Shown here: positions 7,917 through 16,536 of the stretch, in pieces
Layout: every line of letters starts with the position of its first letter
Numbering within the stretch: the stretch's first letter is position 1
Source: JACVRW01 sp963808545
GTDB lineage: Bacteria; Actinomycetota; Thermoleophilia; Solirubrobacterales; Thermoleophilaceae
Direction: 5' to 3'
Length of the DNA: 64,000 nucleotides
Assembly: GCA_963808545.1 (NCBI GenBank)
Contig: CAWEGB010000002.1
Location: 83,621-147,620 of the forward strand
Translations under genes and position numbers: made by a program
Notes under the pieces: generated by a model
Told to the model about the DNA's origin: nothing
The model's input: only the letters and a program-made list of their open reading frames with translations
Databases searched by the model: none

Positions 7917-9428
7917 CTACGACCCTCCCCGCAGAAGCGAGCGCAGGTCGTCGATCGTGTCCGCCTCGGCGGCGCTCTTGTCGGGGCGGTAGCGCTTGAC
8001 CCGGGCGAAGCGCAGCGCCACGCCGCCGGGATAGCGCGTTGAGGACTGCACGCCGTCCAGAGCGATCTCCACCACGAGCTCGGGGCGTACGAGCACGGCG
8101 ATGCCGCGCCGCTCGCTCTCGAGCTCGAGCAGCTCCTGTGTCTGCCACGCGAGCAGCTCGTCGGTCAGCCCCTTGAAGCATTTGCCCACCATCAGGAATT
8201 CGCCGGTTCCGGGGTCACGGGCGCCGAGGTGGAGGTTCGAGAGCCAGCCCCGGCGGCGCCCGTGACCCCACTCCGCGCCGAGCACGACGAGGTCGTAGGT
8301 CCGCACCGGCTTGACCTTGCGCCACGCCTTGCCGCGCCGGCCGGCGCTGTACAGGGACGCCGCGTCCTTCACCACGACCCCCTCGTGGCCCGCCTCGAGG
8401 GCTTCATCGAGCATGCGCTGCGCCGTCTGCGGATCGGAGGTGACGGTGCTCGGGATCCTGAGCTGCGGCGCCACCCGCTCGAGTCGTTCCGCTCGCTCCT
8501 CGAGCGGAGCGTCGAGCAGATCCTCGCCGTCGTGGTGGAGGACGTCGAAGATGAAGGTCACGATCCCCTCCGGCGGCGCCGAGGCGTCGATCTGCGACAC
8601 GGTCTCCTGAAAGGAGGCTGGACCCTGCTCGAGCATCCACAGTGCCTCGCCGTCGAACACCGCCTGCTCGAGCGGCAGGGCGCGCACCGCCGCGACGATT
8701 CCGGGCAGCCCCTCCGTGGTGTCGTTCAGGTTGCGGGTGTAGATGCGGACCTCGTCGCCGCGGCGGTGGATCTGGATCCGGATCCCGTCGAGCTTCCACT
8801 CGACCGAAGAGCGCTCGAAGCTCTCGACCGCCTCGGTCACGTTCGCGGCCGTGGACGCGAGCATCGGGAAGATGGGCCGGAAGATCTCGAAGCCGATCGC
8901 ACGCAGCCCCTCCTCGCCGTCGGTCAGCGCCACCTCGGCGGTATGCGTGAGATCACCGGAGAGCATCAGCGCCCGGCGCACCAGCGGTCCCGGCAGGCCG
9001 GTCGCCTTCGCCAGCGCGTCGGCCATCAGGCCCGCGAGCGCGCCCTGCCTCAGCTCGCCGGTGAAGAGCCGCTTGATGAAGCCGGCCTCCGGTTCCGTCG
9101 CCCGGCCCAGCAGGCTCGCGAGGAGCTCTGCGCGGGCAGCCGCCGAGCCCGGCCCCGTCGTTGCCTGAACCGCGGCGATGGCGCGATCGAGGTCGGCGAT
9201 CGTGAGAGAGGGCGCCTCCGCCGCCGGTTGCTCGATGCCGTAGATCGTCCTGTAGCCGATGCCGACCCGGCCCTGGCGGGGAACGCCTGTGAGAAAGCCG
9301 ACGGCGGGCCCCACCTCGCCGGGATCGAGTAGGCGCAACAACTCGGCCAGGGTCGTGGCCTTCTGTGAGCGCGAGCTGGTCTCGGCGACGGCCGAGGACG
9401 CGTTCACGACGTCGGCTAGCAGCGTCAT
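7917..9428 (-). CDS. lig: ATP-dependent DNA ligase
   Basis: 503 residues, close to actinobacterial ATP-dependent ligases of the LigB type (about 500). The adenylation motif I is VEWKLDGIRIQIHRRGDEV with the lysine that takes AMP. Motif III is FDGEALW, motif IV EGVVVKDAASLYSAGRRGKAW, and motif V RKVKPVRTYDLVVLGAEWG. The N-terminal helical DNA-binding domain occupies about residues 1-190. It seals nicks in repair or recombination; the essential replicative ligase in these bacteria is NAD-dependent and elsewhere. The gene stands alone, 64 bases downstream of the response regulator start on the same strand but with no link in function. Confidence 0.9.
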   Translation of the reverse strand: MTLLADVVNASSAVAETSSRSQKATTLAELLRLLDPGEVGPAVGFLTGVPRQGRVGIGYRTIYGIEQPAAEAPSLTIADLDRAIAAVQATTGPGSAAARAELLASLLGRATEPEAGFIKRLFTGELRQGALAGLMADALAKATGLPGPLVRRALMLSGDLTHTAEVALTDGEEGLRAIGFEIFRPIFPMLASTAANVTEAVESFERSSVEWKLDGIRIQIHRRGDEVRIYTRNLNDTTEGLPGIVAAVRALPLEQAVFDGEALWMLEQGPASFQETVSQIDASAPPEGIVTFIFDVLHHDGEDLLDAPLEERAERLERVAPQLRIPSTVTSDPQTAQRMLDEALEAGHEGVVVKDAASLYSAGRRGKAWRKVKPVRTYDLVVLGAEWGHGRRRGWLSNLHLGARDPGTGEFLMVGKCFKGLTDELLAWQTQELLELESERRGIAVLVRPELVVEIALDGVQSSTRYPGGVALRFARVKRYRPDKSAAEADTIDDLRSLLRGGS

Positions 9429-9726
9429 CGCTGCCAGCTAAGCAGGCGGTGGAATAACCGCGGGGCTGGACGGTCCTGTGTGTTGGTCGTCAGTCACTGC
9501 CCGGCAAGGGGGCCTCCCGGTGTCCCACGATCCGAACGCTCCTACCGCTGGGCCAAGCGCTACGTTCGGGACCTCGGCACGCCCGGCTGCTCACCTACAG
9601 GGCACGCTGCCCCCACCCGGCACGAGTTGCCGGCAGGAGGATCCGACCGCACACCGCGCGTCGTGGGGCGAGCCGGGCCGGGCTGCTGCGGTGGAGGCAG
9701 TCGGCGGAATAGGGAGGCCGGGCCGC
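9429..9726. other. Intergenic stretch, nothing recognised
   Basis: About 300 bases between the MFS gene stop and the ligase start, both on the minus strand. Codon-like reading frames are open on both strands, as expected at this base composition, but none shows a protein family. No tRNA, riboswitch core or clear terminator with a T run was found. It must contain the ligase promoter. Confidence 0.4.
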
Positions 9727-11499
9727 TCAGGCGGGGCGCGGCTCGGGTCCGGGCCGCGCGGCGGGACGGGCGGGAGCTCCGTCGCCGTCCGGCTCCGCGC
9801 CGTCCCCGTCGGGACGGTCGCCGCCGTTGCCACCCGGAGCCGGTGCCCCCGGCGGCCCGCCGCCCCCGGCAGCCTGCTGCGCCTTCATCCGCTCCATGAA
9901 CTCGGCCTGGGCCTGCGCGGGCGTGCGCTTGAGGGCGCCCATCAGCGGCAGCACGCTCAGTACCAGCAGCGCTGCCTGACGGAAGGCCCAGGCAAAGCCC
10001 TCGCGGGCCGACCCGGCGGTCTCGCGGATGATCTCCTCGTCGAAGCCCGGCTTGGGCTCGAAGCGGTCGCTGGTGCCGCCGGTGTAGTCGTGGAGGGTCC
10101 CCTGGATCACCGTGGCGGCCTCCGCCTTGGGGATCTCCCATTCGCCGACGATGTCGTCGATCTCGTCCTCGGCGAACCACGACATGTGCGCGCTCAGGGC
10201 GCCGCCGAAGGTGGCGATCAGCACGGCCACGCCGATCGCGGCGCCGAGCTGGCGCGCCGTGTTGAGGATCCCGGAGGCCAGCCCCACTTCGGGACCGGCA
10301 ACCGCGCCCATCGCTCCCACGTTGAGCGCCGGGAAGCCGATCCCCATGCCCGCGCCGATCAGCAGCAGGCCGGGGAGGATGCGCAGGTAACTGAAGGCGT
10401 CGTCCGCGGTGGACGGCAGGAAGGACACGATCAGCATCCCCAGCGCCATGGCGATCAGCCCCGGCTTGGCCAGCTCCCCCGGTGCGCGTTTGTCAGCCGC
10501 CCGGCCGACGAAGGGCCACACCACCAGGCCCATCAGGGCGACAGGGAGGATGGCCAACCCCGCCTCGAGCTGGCTGTAGCCCCACAGGTTCACGAACAGC
10601 AGCGAGAGCAGGAGCAGCGAGCCGATCGCGCCCGCGCCGAAGAGCAGCATGCCGATGTTCGCGCTGCGGAACTGGCGGTTCTTCAGCAGGCTCGGAGTGA
10701 TGAGCGGGTTGGGCGCCTTGCGCTCCCACCACACGAACAGGATCCCGAGCAGGATTGCCGCCTGCATGAGGCTGAGCCAGAGCGGCAGGTCGCCCGCGAA
10801 GGGATTGGCCTCCACCAGCGCGAGCGTCAGGAACATCACGGCGGCGCCCAGCAGGAGCATGCCGCGCACGTCCACCTCGCGGCCGGCGGTGAGGTCCCAG
10901 GTCTCCGGCCACCAGCGCCAGCACAGCAGCACGCCGAGGATCCCGAAGGGGATGTTGATGAGGAAGATCCAGTGCCAGCTCGCGATCTCCACCAGCACGC
11001 CGCCGAGCACCGGTCCGAGGGCCGACGACACGAGCGCCACCACCGCGATCAGAGCCAGACCCCGCCCGCGCTCATGCGGCGGGAACACCAGGACGGTGAT
11101 GGCGAAACCGAGCGGCGCCAGTATGCCCGCGCCGATGCCCTGGATCACGCGGAAGCCGATCAGCCATTCCACCGACCAGGCCGCGGCACACAGCCCGGAG
11201 CCGATCGTGAACACCGTCAGGCCGATGATGAAGAAGCGCTTGCGGCCGAACTGGTCGGCCAGCCGTCCCATCGACACGAGCAGGATCGCGAAGACGATGT
11301 TGTAGGCGTTGACCACCCACGTGACCGTCGCGAGGTCGGTGGAGAGCTCGTCCTGCAGCTCGGGGATCGTGACGTTCACGATCGACACGTCGAGCAGCGC
11401 CATCGCCCAGCCGATCATCATCACGCCGAAGATCCGCCACTTGTGCTGGTGGAGGAACTCCGGGGACGGGTTCTCGCGCGTAGGCGTCTCCTCGCTCAC
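9727..11499 (-). CDS. MFS transporter, DHA2 (EmrB/QacA) family
   Basis: 590 residues with a GTG start overlapping the upstream stop as GTGA. The family's marks are MIGWAMALLDVSIVNVTIPE in helix 1, the motif A loop SMGRLADQFGRKRFFIIG after helix 2, and LGPVLGGVLVEIASWHWIFL (motif C), with about 14 hydrophobic segments. The C-terminal 70 residues are a Pro/Gly/Asp-rich cytoplasmic tail (PGAPAPGGNGGDRPDGDGAE), unusual for the family. Such carriers export drugs, lipids or cell-envelope precursors with protons. It is the last gene of a three-gene overlapping operon after two sulfatase-like genes, so export of their substrate or product is possible. Confidence 0.88.
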   Translation of the reverse strand: MSEETPTRENPSPEFLHQHKWRIFGVMMIGWAMALLDVSIVNVTIPELQDELSTDLATVTWVVNAYNIVFAILLVSMGRLADQFGRKRFFIIGLTVFTIGSGLCAAAWSVEWLIGFRVIQGIGAGILAPLGFAITVLVFPPHERGRGLALIAVVALVSSALGPVLGGVLVEIASWHWIFLINIPFGILGVLLCWRWWPETWDLTAGREVDVRGMLLLGAAVMFLTLALVEANPFAGDLPLWLSLMQAAILLGILFVWWERKAPNPLITPSLLKNRQFRSANIGMLLFGAGAIGSLLLLSLLFVNLWGYSQLEAGLAILPVALMGLVVWPFVGRAADKRAPGELAKPGLIAMALGMLIVSFLPSTADDAFSYLRILPGLLLIGAGMGIGFPALNVGAMGAVAGPEVGLASGILNTARQLGAAIGVAVLIATFGGALSAHMSWFAEDEIDDIVGEWEIPKAEAATVIQGTLHDYTGGTSDRFEPKPGFDEEIIRETAGSAREGFAWAFRQAALLVLSVLPLMGALKRTPAQAQAEFMERMKAQQAAGGGGPPGAPAPGGNGGDRPDGDGAEPDGDGAPARPAARPGPEPRPA

Positions 11500-13097
11500 G
11501 GCGCGCGTGACTCCGGTGTCCGCTCGTTCGACGGCAGCCGGCCGCCCTCGGGCACGCGCCCGTCGAACTCGAAGTCGCCGGGCTCGGTGCCGTCCTCGGG
11601 ATCGTCGTTGTCGATCGCGTCGAAGTCGTTGGGGATCGAGTCGTCGTCCGAGTCGTCGTCGCCGCGCTCCCGGTTGGGCCGCAGCGCGCCGTCGGGGCCG
11701 AACTCCGGCAGCGTCCCGCCGGCCACCATCACCGCCACCTGCGACAGCTCGGTGAGCTTGTTGGGATCCTCGTTGGCGACGTCATCGAAGCGCGTGATGT
11801 CGTCCTCGGCCTCCTCGTCGTCGTCGTAGAGGCGGCGCTCGATCTCCTCGCGGTCCGCCACCATGAGCCAGCGGTTGTCGCGCACGACGATGTTGGAGCC
11901 TGCGGCGGTGACGTTGTAGCCGCGGTGGTAGAGATCCCATTGGTCGACGTCGTCGAACAGCGCGTTCAGGTCCTCCCCGCCCATCTTGCCGGGAATGGTC
12001 ACACCCATGAAGGACACGATGGTCGGGGCCACATCGTGGGTGGTGGCGTACCAGTCCACCCCCTCGCCGGCCTTGTCGCCGTCGGGATGGCGGATCAGCA
12101 TCGGAACCTCGTAGGCGGGCCGGTGCGAGGTGGGGGTGGCGATGCCGAGGTAGTCGTGGTCGCCGAGGGCGATGCCCTGGTCGCCGATCACCACGAGCAT
12201 GGTGGAGCCGAGCAGGTCCAAGTCGTTCATGCGGCCGACCAGGCGCCCGACCCAGTCGTCCACGGCCTCCACGTGCTTGCGGTACGCCGCCCGCACGCGG
12301 TCGATGTCGTCGCCGTTCCAGCGCACCTCCACCAGGCGGTCGTCCATCGGGCCGAGACCTTCGTCTTCGATCTCACCCGGCTTGACGTAGACCGGAGGAG
12401 CCACCGCGGCGTCGATCGGGTCGAACGGATCGATGGCCAGGAAGAAGGGCGAGTCGCCCTGCAGCCGGCCGAGTTCGCGAATGCCGGTGCGGAAGGTGTT
12501 CGCCGCGGCGCGGGTCTGACGCCGGATGGCCGGGAGCAGCTCGGATTCGATGCCGGGGGTCTGCTCGTCCGCGAGTCGCGGCAAGCCGGCGCCGCCCTGA
12601 TCGGCCGGCCGCACCACGTCCGGAAAGCGCTCGCCCTCGAGAATCGGGTTGTCGCTCACGTAGGAGGTGGTGACCCCGCTGTCCCGCAGCGTCTCCGTGA
12701 CCACCGGCTGCCAGTCCCAGATGGGGTTGAAGCCGGGCACCGGGGCCAGCCCCTCGGTGCGTCTCCAGTCGCGGAAGGGGAACGAGCGCATCCCGGTGAT
12801 GAGCGCCCGCCGGCCGGGCAGGCCGGGCATCGACTCGGGTATGACGCGGTCGAAGCGCAGCGAGTCGCCGGCCAGGTCGTCGAGGTTGGGCGTGTCCGCC
12901 GGGGAGTCGCCCTCGAAGGCCTTGACGTGATCGGCGCGCACCAGCGGGAGGACCACGAGCACCGCGTTGCGGGCCCGCCCCTCGTCGGCCTGGGCGGCCG
13001 CCCCGGCCGGCAGCGCAGCCAGCCCGAACACGCCGGCGCCCGCGGCACCCACGCCGCCGCGGCGCAGCAGCGTGCGCCGTGTGAGCCCGTCGCTCAC
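11496..13097 (-). CDS. Sulfatase-fold protein lacking catalytic residues (probable pseudoenzyme)
   Basis: 533 residues, GTG start overlapping the upstream stop. Twin-arginine signal LTRRTLLRRGGVGAAGAGVF, then an alkaline-phosphatase/sulfatase fold: DTPNLDDLAGDSLRFDRVIP, RRALITGMRSFPFRDW, ATTHDVAPTIVSFMGV. The nucleophile box that normally reads C/S-x-P-x-R is GLPGR, so Gly92 replaces Cys/Ser. The first metal Asp is Pro51 (VVLPLVRADH), and the late DHG motif is GDQG. The overall fold is kept without internal stops, so an inactive exported partner of the intact-looking neighbour is more likely than random decay; this is inference. The C-terminus is Asp-rich (GDDDSDDDSIPNDFDAIDND), resembling calcium-binding tails. 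Confidence 0.8.
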   Translation of the reverse strand: MSDGLTRRTLLRRGGVGAAGAGVFGLAALPAGAAAQADEGRARNAVLVVLPLVRADHVKAFEGDSPADTPNLDDLAGDSLRFDRVIPESMPGLPGRRALITGMRSFPFRDWRRTEGLAPVPGFNPIWDWQPVVTETLRDSGVTTSYVSDNPILEGERFPDVVRPADQGGAGLPRLADEQTPGIESELLPAIRRQTRAAANTFRTGIRELGRLQGDSPFFLAIDPFDPIDAAVAPPVYVKPGEIEDEGLGPMDDRLVEVRWNGDDIDRVRAAYRKHVEAVDDWVGRLVGRMNDLDLLGSTMLVVIGDQGIALGDHDYLGIATPTSHRPAYEVPMLIRHPDGDKAGEGVDWYATTHDVAPTIVSFMGVTIPGKMGGEDLNALFDDVDQWDLYHRGYNVTAAGSNIVVRDNRWLMVADREEIERRLYDDDEEAEDDITRFDDVANEDPNKLTELSQVAVMVAGGTLPEFGPDGALRPNRERGDDDSDDDSIPNDFDAIDNDDPEDGTEPGDFEFDGRVPEGGRLPSNERTPESRAP

Positions 13098-14638
13098 CCG
13101 CCGAGCACCGCCTTGCCGCCGCCCTGGGCGAACTGTGGCAGCGTGCCCCCGGCCTCGTCCTCGAGCGTGCGCCAGAGGCGATCCACCACCTCCGGGTTCT
13201 CGGCGGCCACGTCGGTCAGCTCCTCGGGGTCCGTGCGCTTGTCGTAGAGCCGCTTGCGCTTGCCCTCGCTGTCTGAGAGCAGGAACCAGTCGAGGTCGCC
13301 CGCCAGCACGTGGTCGTCGTAGCAGGAGGTGAACACCGGCCGGGCGGGCGGCTCCTCGCCCTCGAACATCACGGACAGGTCCTCGCCCGCCATCAGCCCC
13401 GGAGCCCGAACGCCCATGAAGGAGAGCGCGGTGCGCGGGAGGTCGTGAGTGGAGACGAAGAAGTCGCTGCGCTCACCGGCGCGCTTTCCCTCCGGGTGCC
13501 GGATCATCGCCGGCACGTGGTAGATGTGCCACTGGGCGCGGGCGGCGTGCTTGCCGAGGACGCCGTGCTCGCCGAGCGTCAGCCCGTGGTCGGACATGTA
13601 CATCACCACGGTGTTGTCCATCAGCTTCTGCCGGTCGAGCTCGTTCATGAAGCGCCCGACCCACTCGTCCATGAACTCGATCTCGGCTGCGTACAGCTGC
13701 CGGACGCGCTCGATGGTCTCGTCGTCCACGTCCACGTCGATCACCCACGAGTAGGGCGTCTCGAAGGGCTGGATCGGCTCGATGCCCTGCTTCTCGGAGC
13801 CGAGCGGCTCGTCGCCCCAGCGGGTCTGGTAGACGCGCGGCGCGTCCAGGGGCTCGTGCGGATCGAAGGCGTCGATGCCCAGGAAGAACGGCTTGCCGGT
13901 GTCCTTGAGGTCGTCCAGCAGGCGCAGACCCGAGCGCACCACGCGCGCCGTGGGATAGTCGTTCTCGCTGTCGCGGTAGATCGAGTTCCAGCCGGCCATG
14001 GCCCGTAGGCGGCCCACCTCGACGGTGTCGGACAGCTCGGGCAGGAGGTAGCGCTCGATCGTGCTGCGGGTGGCCGGACGCTTGTACGGCTTGTTGAGGA
14101 AGCGGTAGGCGCCCTGCGAGTAGCTCGGCTTGACCCAGTCGAGCGTGCGCCGGAAGTTGCCGAAGCGCGGGCCGATCAGGAACGGGTTGTCGGTGCAGTA
14201 GGCCGTCTCCACGTCGGCCTGGGCCATGACCTCGGTGACGATCGGGTGGAACTCCGGAATCGGGATCCAGCCCGGGCCCACGGGCAGGCCCTTGGTGGGC
14301 ACGTAGTTGCGAAACGGAAACGAGCGCACGCCGGTGAGGATCGAGCGCCGCGCCGGCCCGGTGGGCATGGCCTCGGGCACGGCGTGGTCGAACACCAGCG
14401 AGTCGTTGGCCAGGGCGTCGAGATTCGGCGTCTTGGCCAGCGAATCCGGGTTGTAGGCCGACAGGAAGTCCGCCCGCGTGGAGTCGGTGAACAGCAGGAC
14501 GACGTTGGGAGCGTCGTCGGCGTGCTCGGTGGCCGGCTCGAAGTAGTCGTCGCCGCAGGCCGATGCGGCAAGGGCAGCCGTACCGGCGGCGCCGGCTCCC
14601 AACACTCCCCTTCTGGTGAAGCCACGTCGCGAGGCCAT
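13094..14638 (-). CDS. Sulfatase-family hydrolase or phosphotransferase with Thr at the nucleophile position
   Basis: 514 residues with a twin-arginine leader (RRGFTRRGVLGAGAAG) and a Cys at residue 28 after AASA that may be lipidated. Metal ligands look intact: FTDSTRAD (Asp52), and the late YMSDHGLTLGEHGVLGKH. The nucleophile box is TGPARRSILTG, so Thr93 stands where sulfatases have Cys or Ser that becomes formylglycine. In the alkaline-phosphatase superfamily Thr is the nucleophile of phosphodiesterases and phosphoethanolamine or glycerophosphate transferases, so activity on phosphate rather than sulfate esters is likely. It is first in an operon with the degenerate homologue and an MFS exporter, all joined by 4-base overlaps. 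Confidence 0.82.
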   Translation of the reverse strand: MASRRGFTRRGVLGAGAAGTAALAASACGDDYFEPATEHADDAPNVVLLFTDSTRADFLSAYNPDSLAKTPNLDALANDSLVFDHAVPEAMPTGPARRSILTGVRSFPFRNYVPTKGLPVGPGWIPIPEFHPIVTEVMAQADVETAYCTDNPFLIGPRFGNFRRTLDWVKPSYSQGAYRFLNKPYKRPATRSTIERYLLPELSDTVEVGRLRAMAGWNSIYRDSENDYPTARVVRSGLRLLDDLKDTGKPFFLGIDAFDPHEPLDAPRVYQTRWGDEPLGSEKQGIEPIQPFETPYSWVIDVDVDDETIERVRQLYAAEIEFMDEWVGRFMNELDRQKLMDNTVVMYMSDHGLTLGEHGVLGKHAARAQWHIYHVPAMIRHPEGKRAGERSDFFVSTHDLPRTALSFMGVRAPGLMAGEDLSVMFEGEEPPARPVFTSCYDDHVLAGDLDWFLLSDSEGKRKRLYDKRTDPEELTDVAAENPEVVDRLWRTLEDEAGGTLPQFAQGGGKAVLGG

Positions 14639-14671
14639 TCCGGGCTCGCAGGCTAGCTGAAGGGTCCTACG

Positions 14672-16192
14672 TCACCCGGTTGATGAAGCCGTGACCTCGG
14701 CCGGCACCTCGATCTCGCGCTTGAGGATCTTGCCGGTGGGTCCCTTGGGCAGCTCGTCGACGAACCACACGCGACGCGGGTACTTGTAGGCGGCCACCTG
14801 GTCCTTCACGTAGGCCTTGACCTCCTGGGCGTCGAGGCTCTCGCCCTCCTTGAGCACCACGGCGGCGCCCACCTCCTCGCCGAGCGAGTCGTGGGGCACC
14901 CCCACCACGGCCGCCTCCTGCACGGCGGGATGCTCGTAGAGCACCTCCTCGACCTCGCGCGGGTAGATGTTGTAGCCGCCGCGGATGATCAGGTCCTTCT
15001 TGCGGTCGACGATGAAGAAGTAGCCGTCCTCGTCCACGCGGGCCATGTCGCCCGAGTGGAACCAGCCCTCGGAGGTGATCGATTCCTTCGTGGCCTCGGC
15101 GCGGTCCCAGTAGCCCTTCATCACGTTGTGGCCGCGGATGACGATCTCGCCCACCTCGCCCGGATCGACCTCGTTGCCCTCGTCGTCCCAGACCTGCATC
15201 TCCACGCCCTCGATCGGCGTGCCGATCGAGCCCGCCTTGCGCTCCTTGTGGGGATGGTTGAATGACGCCACCGGTGAGGTCTCCGAGAGGCCGTAGCCCT
15301 CGAGGATCGGGCAGCCGAACTTCTCCTCGAAGCCGCGGATGAGCTCCACCGGGATCGCCGCTCCGCCGGACATGCACAGACGCAGCGTGGAGGCGTCGGC
15401 CTCGTCGGCCGCGTCCGCGTGCAGCATCGCGTTGTACATGGTGGGCACGCCCTGGAAGACCGTGACCTGGTCGCGCTCGATGATCTCGAGCGCCTTGTCG
15501 GGGTCGAAGCGCGGAATCATGCTCACGGTGGCGCCGTTGGCCACCGCGCTGTTCATCGTGCAGGTCTGGCCGAAGGAGTGGAACAGGGGGAGCGCGCCGA
15601 GCAGCACGTCCTCGTGGGAGAACTCCCCGAGCGTGGTGGAGGTCATCTCGCAGTTGCGGCGCAGATTGGCGTGCGTGAGCTCCGCGCCCTTGGGCTTGCC
15701 GGTGGTGCCGCTCGTGTAGAGGATCACCGCGGTGTCGGCGGCGTCGCGCTCCACGTTCTCGAACTCCTCCCCGTAGGCGCCCACGAGCTGCTCGAACTCG
15801 CCCGGCTTGACCAGGATCGTCTCGGCGCCGGCGTCGGCGGCGCCCGCCTCGGCGGCCTCCGCGAAGTCCCCCCAGGCGAACAGCAGCTTCGCCCCGGAGT
15901 CGCTCAGGTAGTAGCCGGTCTCGCGCTCCTTGAGCAGGACGTTCATCGGCACCACCACGCCGCCCGCTCGCAGGATGCCGTAGTAGATCGACGGGAAGTA
16001 CGGGACGTTCGGGAGCATCAACCCCACGCGATCGCCAGGGGCCAGGCCCTTGTCCTCGAGGAGGTTGGCGATCCGCGACGCGGCGCAGTCGAGCTGGTGG
16101 TAGGTCAGCTCCGCGTCGTCCAGCTTGAAGGCGGTCCGGTCGCCGTGCTCGGCGGCTGTGTCGGTCAGGATGCTCGCCAGGTTCTCGCTCAT
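14672..16192 (-). CDS. Long-chain fatty acid-CoA ligase family protein
   Basis: 506 residues, an adenylate-forming enzyme. The AMP-binding P-loop is LYTSGTTGKPKGAELTH (near 175), followed by EGYGLSETSP, the hinge region YFFIVDRKKDLIIRGGYNIYP and the C-terminal catalytic lysine in PTGKILKREI. It activates a carboxylic acid to the acyl-adenylate and then acyl-CoA. The size and the YGLSETSPV block fit medium/long-chain fatty acids, but chain length cannot be read. It ends 33 bases before the sulfatase operon and may or may not share its transcript. Confidence 0.88.
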   Translation of the reverse strand: MSENLASILTDTAAEHGDRTAFKLDDAELTYHQLDCAASRIANLLEDKGLAPGDRVGLMLPNVPYFPSIYYGILRAGGVVVPMNVLLKERETGYYLSDSGAKLLFAWGDFAEAAEAGAADAGAETILVKPGEFEQLVGAYGEEFENVERDAADTAVILYTSGTTGKPKGAELTHANLRRNCEMTSTTLGEFSHEDVLLGALPLFHSFGQTCTMNSAVANGATVSMIPRFDPDKALEIIERDQVTVFQGVPTMYNAMLHADAADEADASTLRLCMSGGAAIPVELIRGFEEKFGCPILEGYGLSETSPVASFNHPHKERKAGSIGTPIEGVEMQVWDDEGNEVDPGEVGEIVIRGHNVMKGYWDRAEATKESITSEGWFHSGDMARVDEDGYFFIVDRKKDLIIRGGYNIYPREVEEVLYEHPAVQEAAVVGVPHDSLGEEVGAAVVLKEGESLDAQEVKAYVKDQVAAYKYPRRVWFVDELPKGPTGKILKREIEVPAEVTASSTG

Positions 16193-16268
16193 GCGGGCAG
16201 CGTATCGCTAAGGCTACGGAGCGCCGGGAGCGGACCTCTGATCCGCCTGCCGCCGTACCGGTCTCAGA

Positions 16269-16526
16269 ATGAGGGCCCGCTGGGCGGTATCTACGTTGGT
16301 CGCTGCGCTTCTCGTCACCGGGTGTGGTGCGACGCAGGATCAAGCCGGAGGTCAGCGCTCGAGTCGACGGCCGCGCACACGTTCGAGGACCAGCCTCGCG
16401 GCCTGTCCGTCGTCCTGCCCGACGGCTGGCACGGGCGCGGCGCCACCTCACGCCGCAGCTTGTCGAGCCCCGGGTAGATCCTCCGTGGCCACCTACACCT
16501 GCGTCTCGTGTTACGCCGGATACTGA
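16269..16526 (+). pseudogene. Broken lipoprotein gene
   Basis: An ATG opens MRARWAVSTLVAALLVTGCG, a clear lipoprotein signal with lipobox LVTGC. After about 35 residues the frame loses sense, but other frames continue what looks like one protein: FEDQPRGLSVVLPDGWH in one, HLTPQLVEPR in the next, and SVATYTCVSCYAGY back in the first. Actinobacterial secreted proteins with a SVVLP-x-GWH block and an LTP...EPRE...LSVATYP block in that order support this. At least two indels are needed and the C-terminal part is missing, so this is a remnant rather than a working gene. It lies alone between convergent-facing genes (acyl-CoA ligase and nuoN both on the minus strand). Confidence 0.45.
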
Positions 16527-16536
16527 GCTCCCTGCG

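Noticed and set aside
9478..11829. 783-codon plus-strand frame opposite the MFS gene
   Set aside because: No family features; a shadow of the transporter codons.
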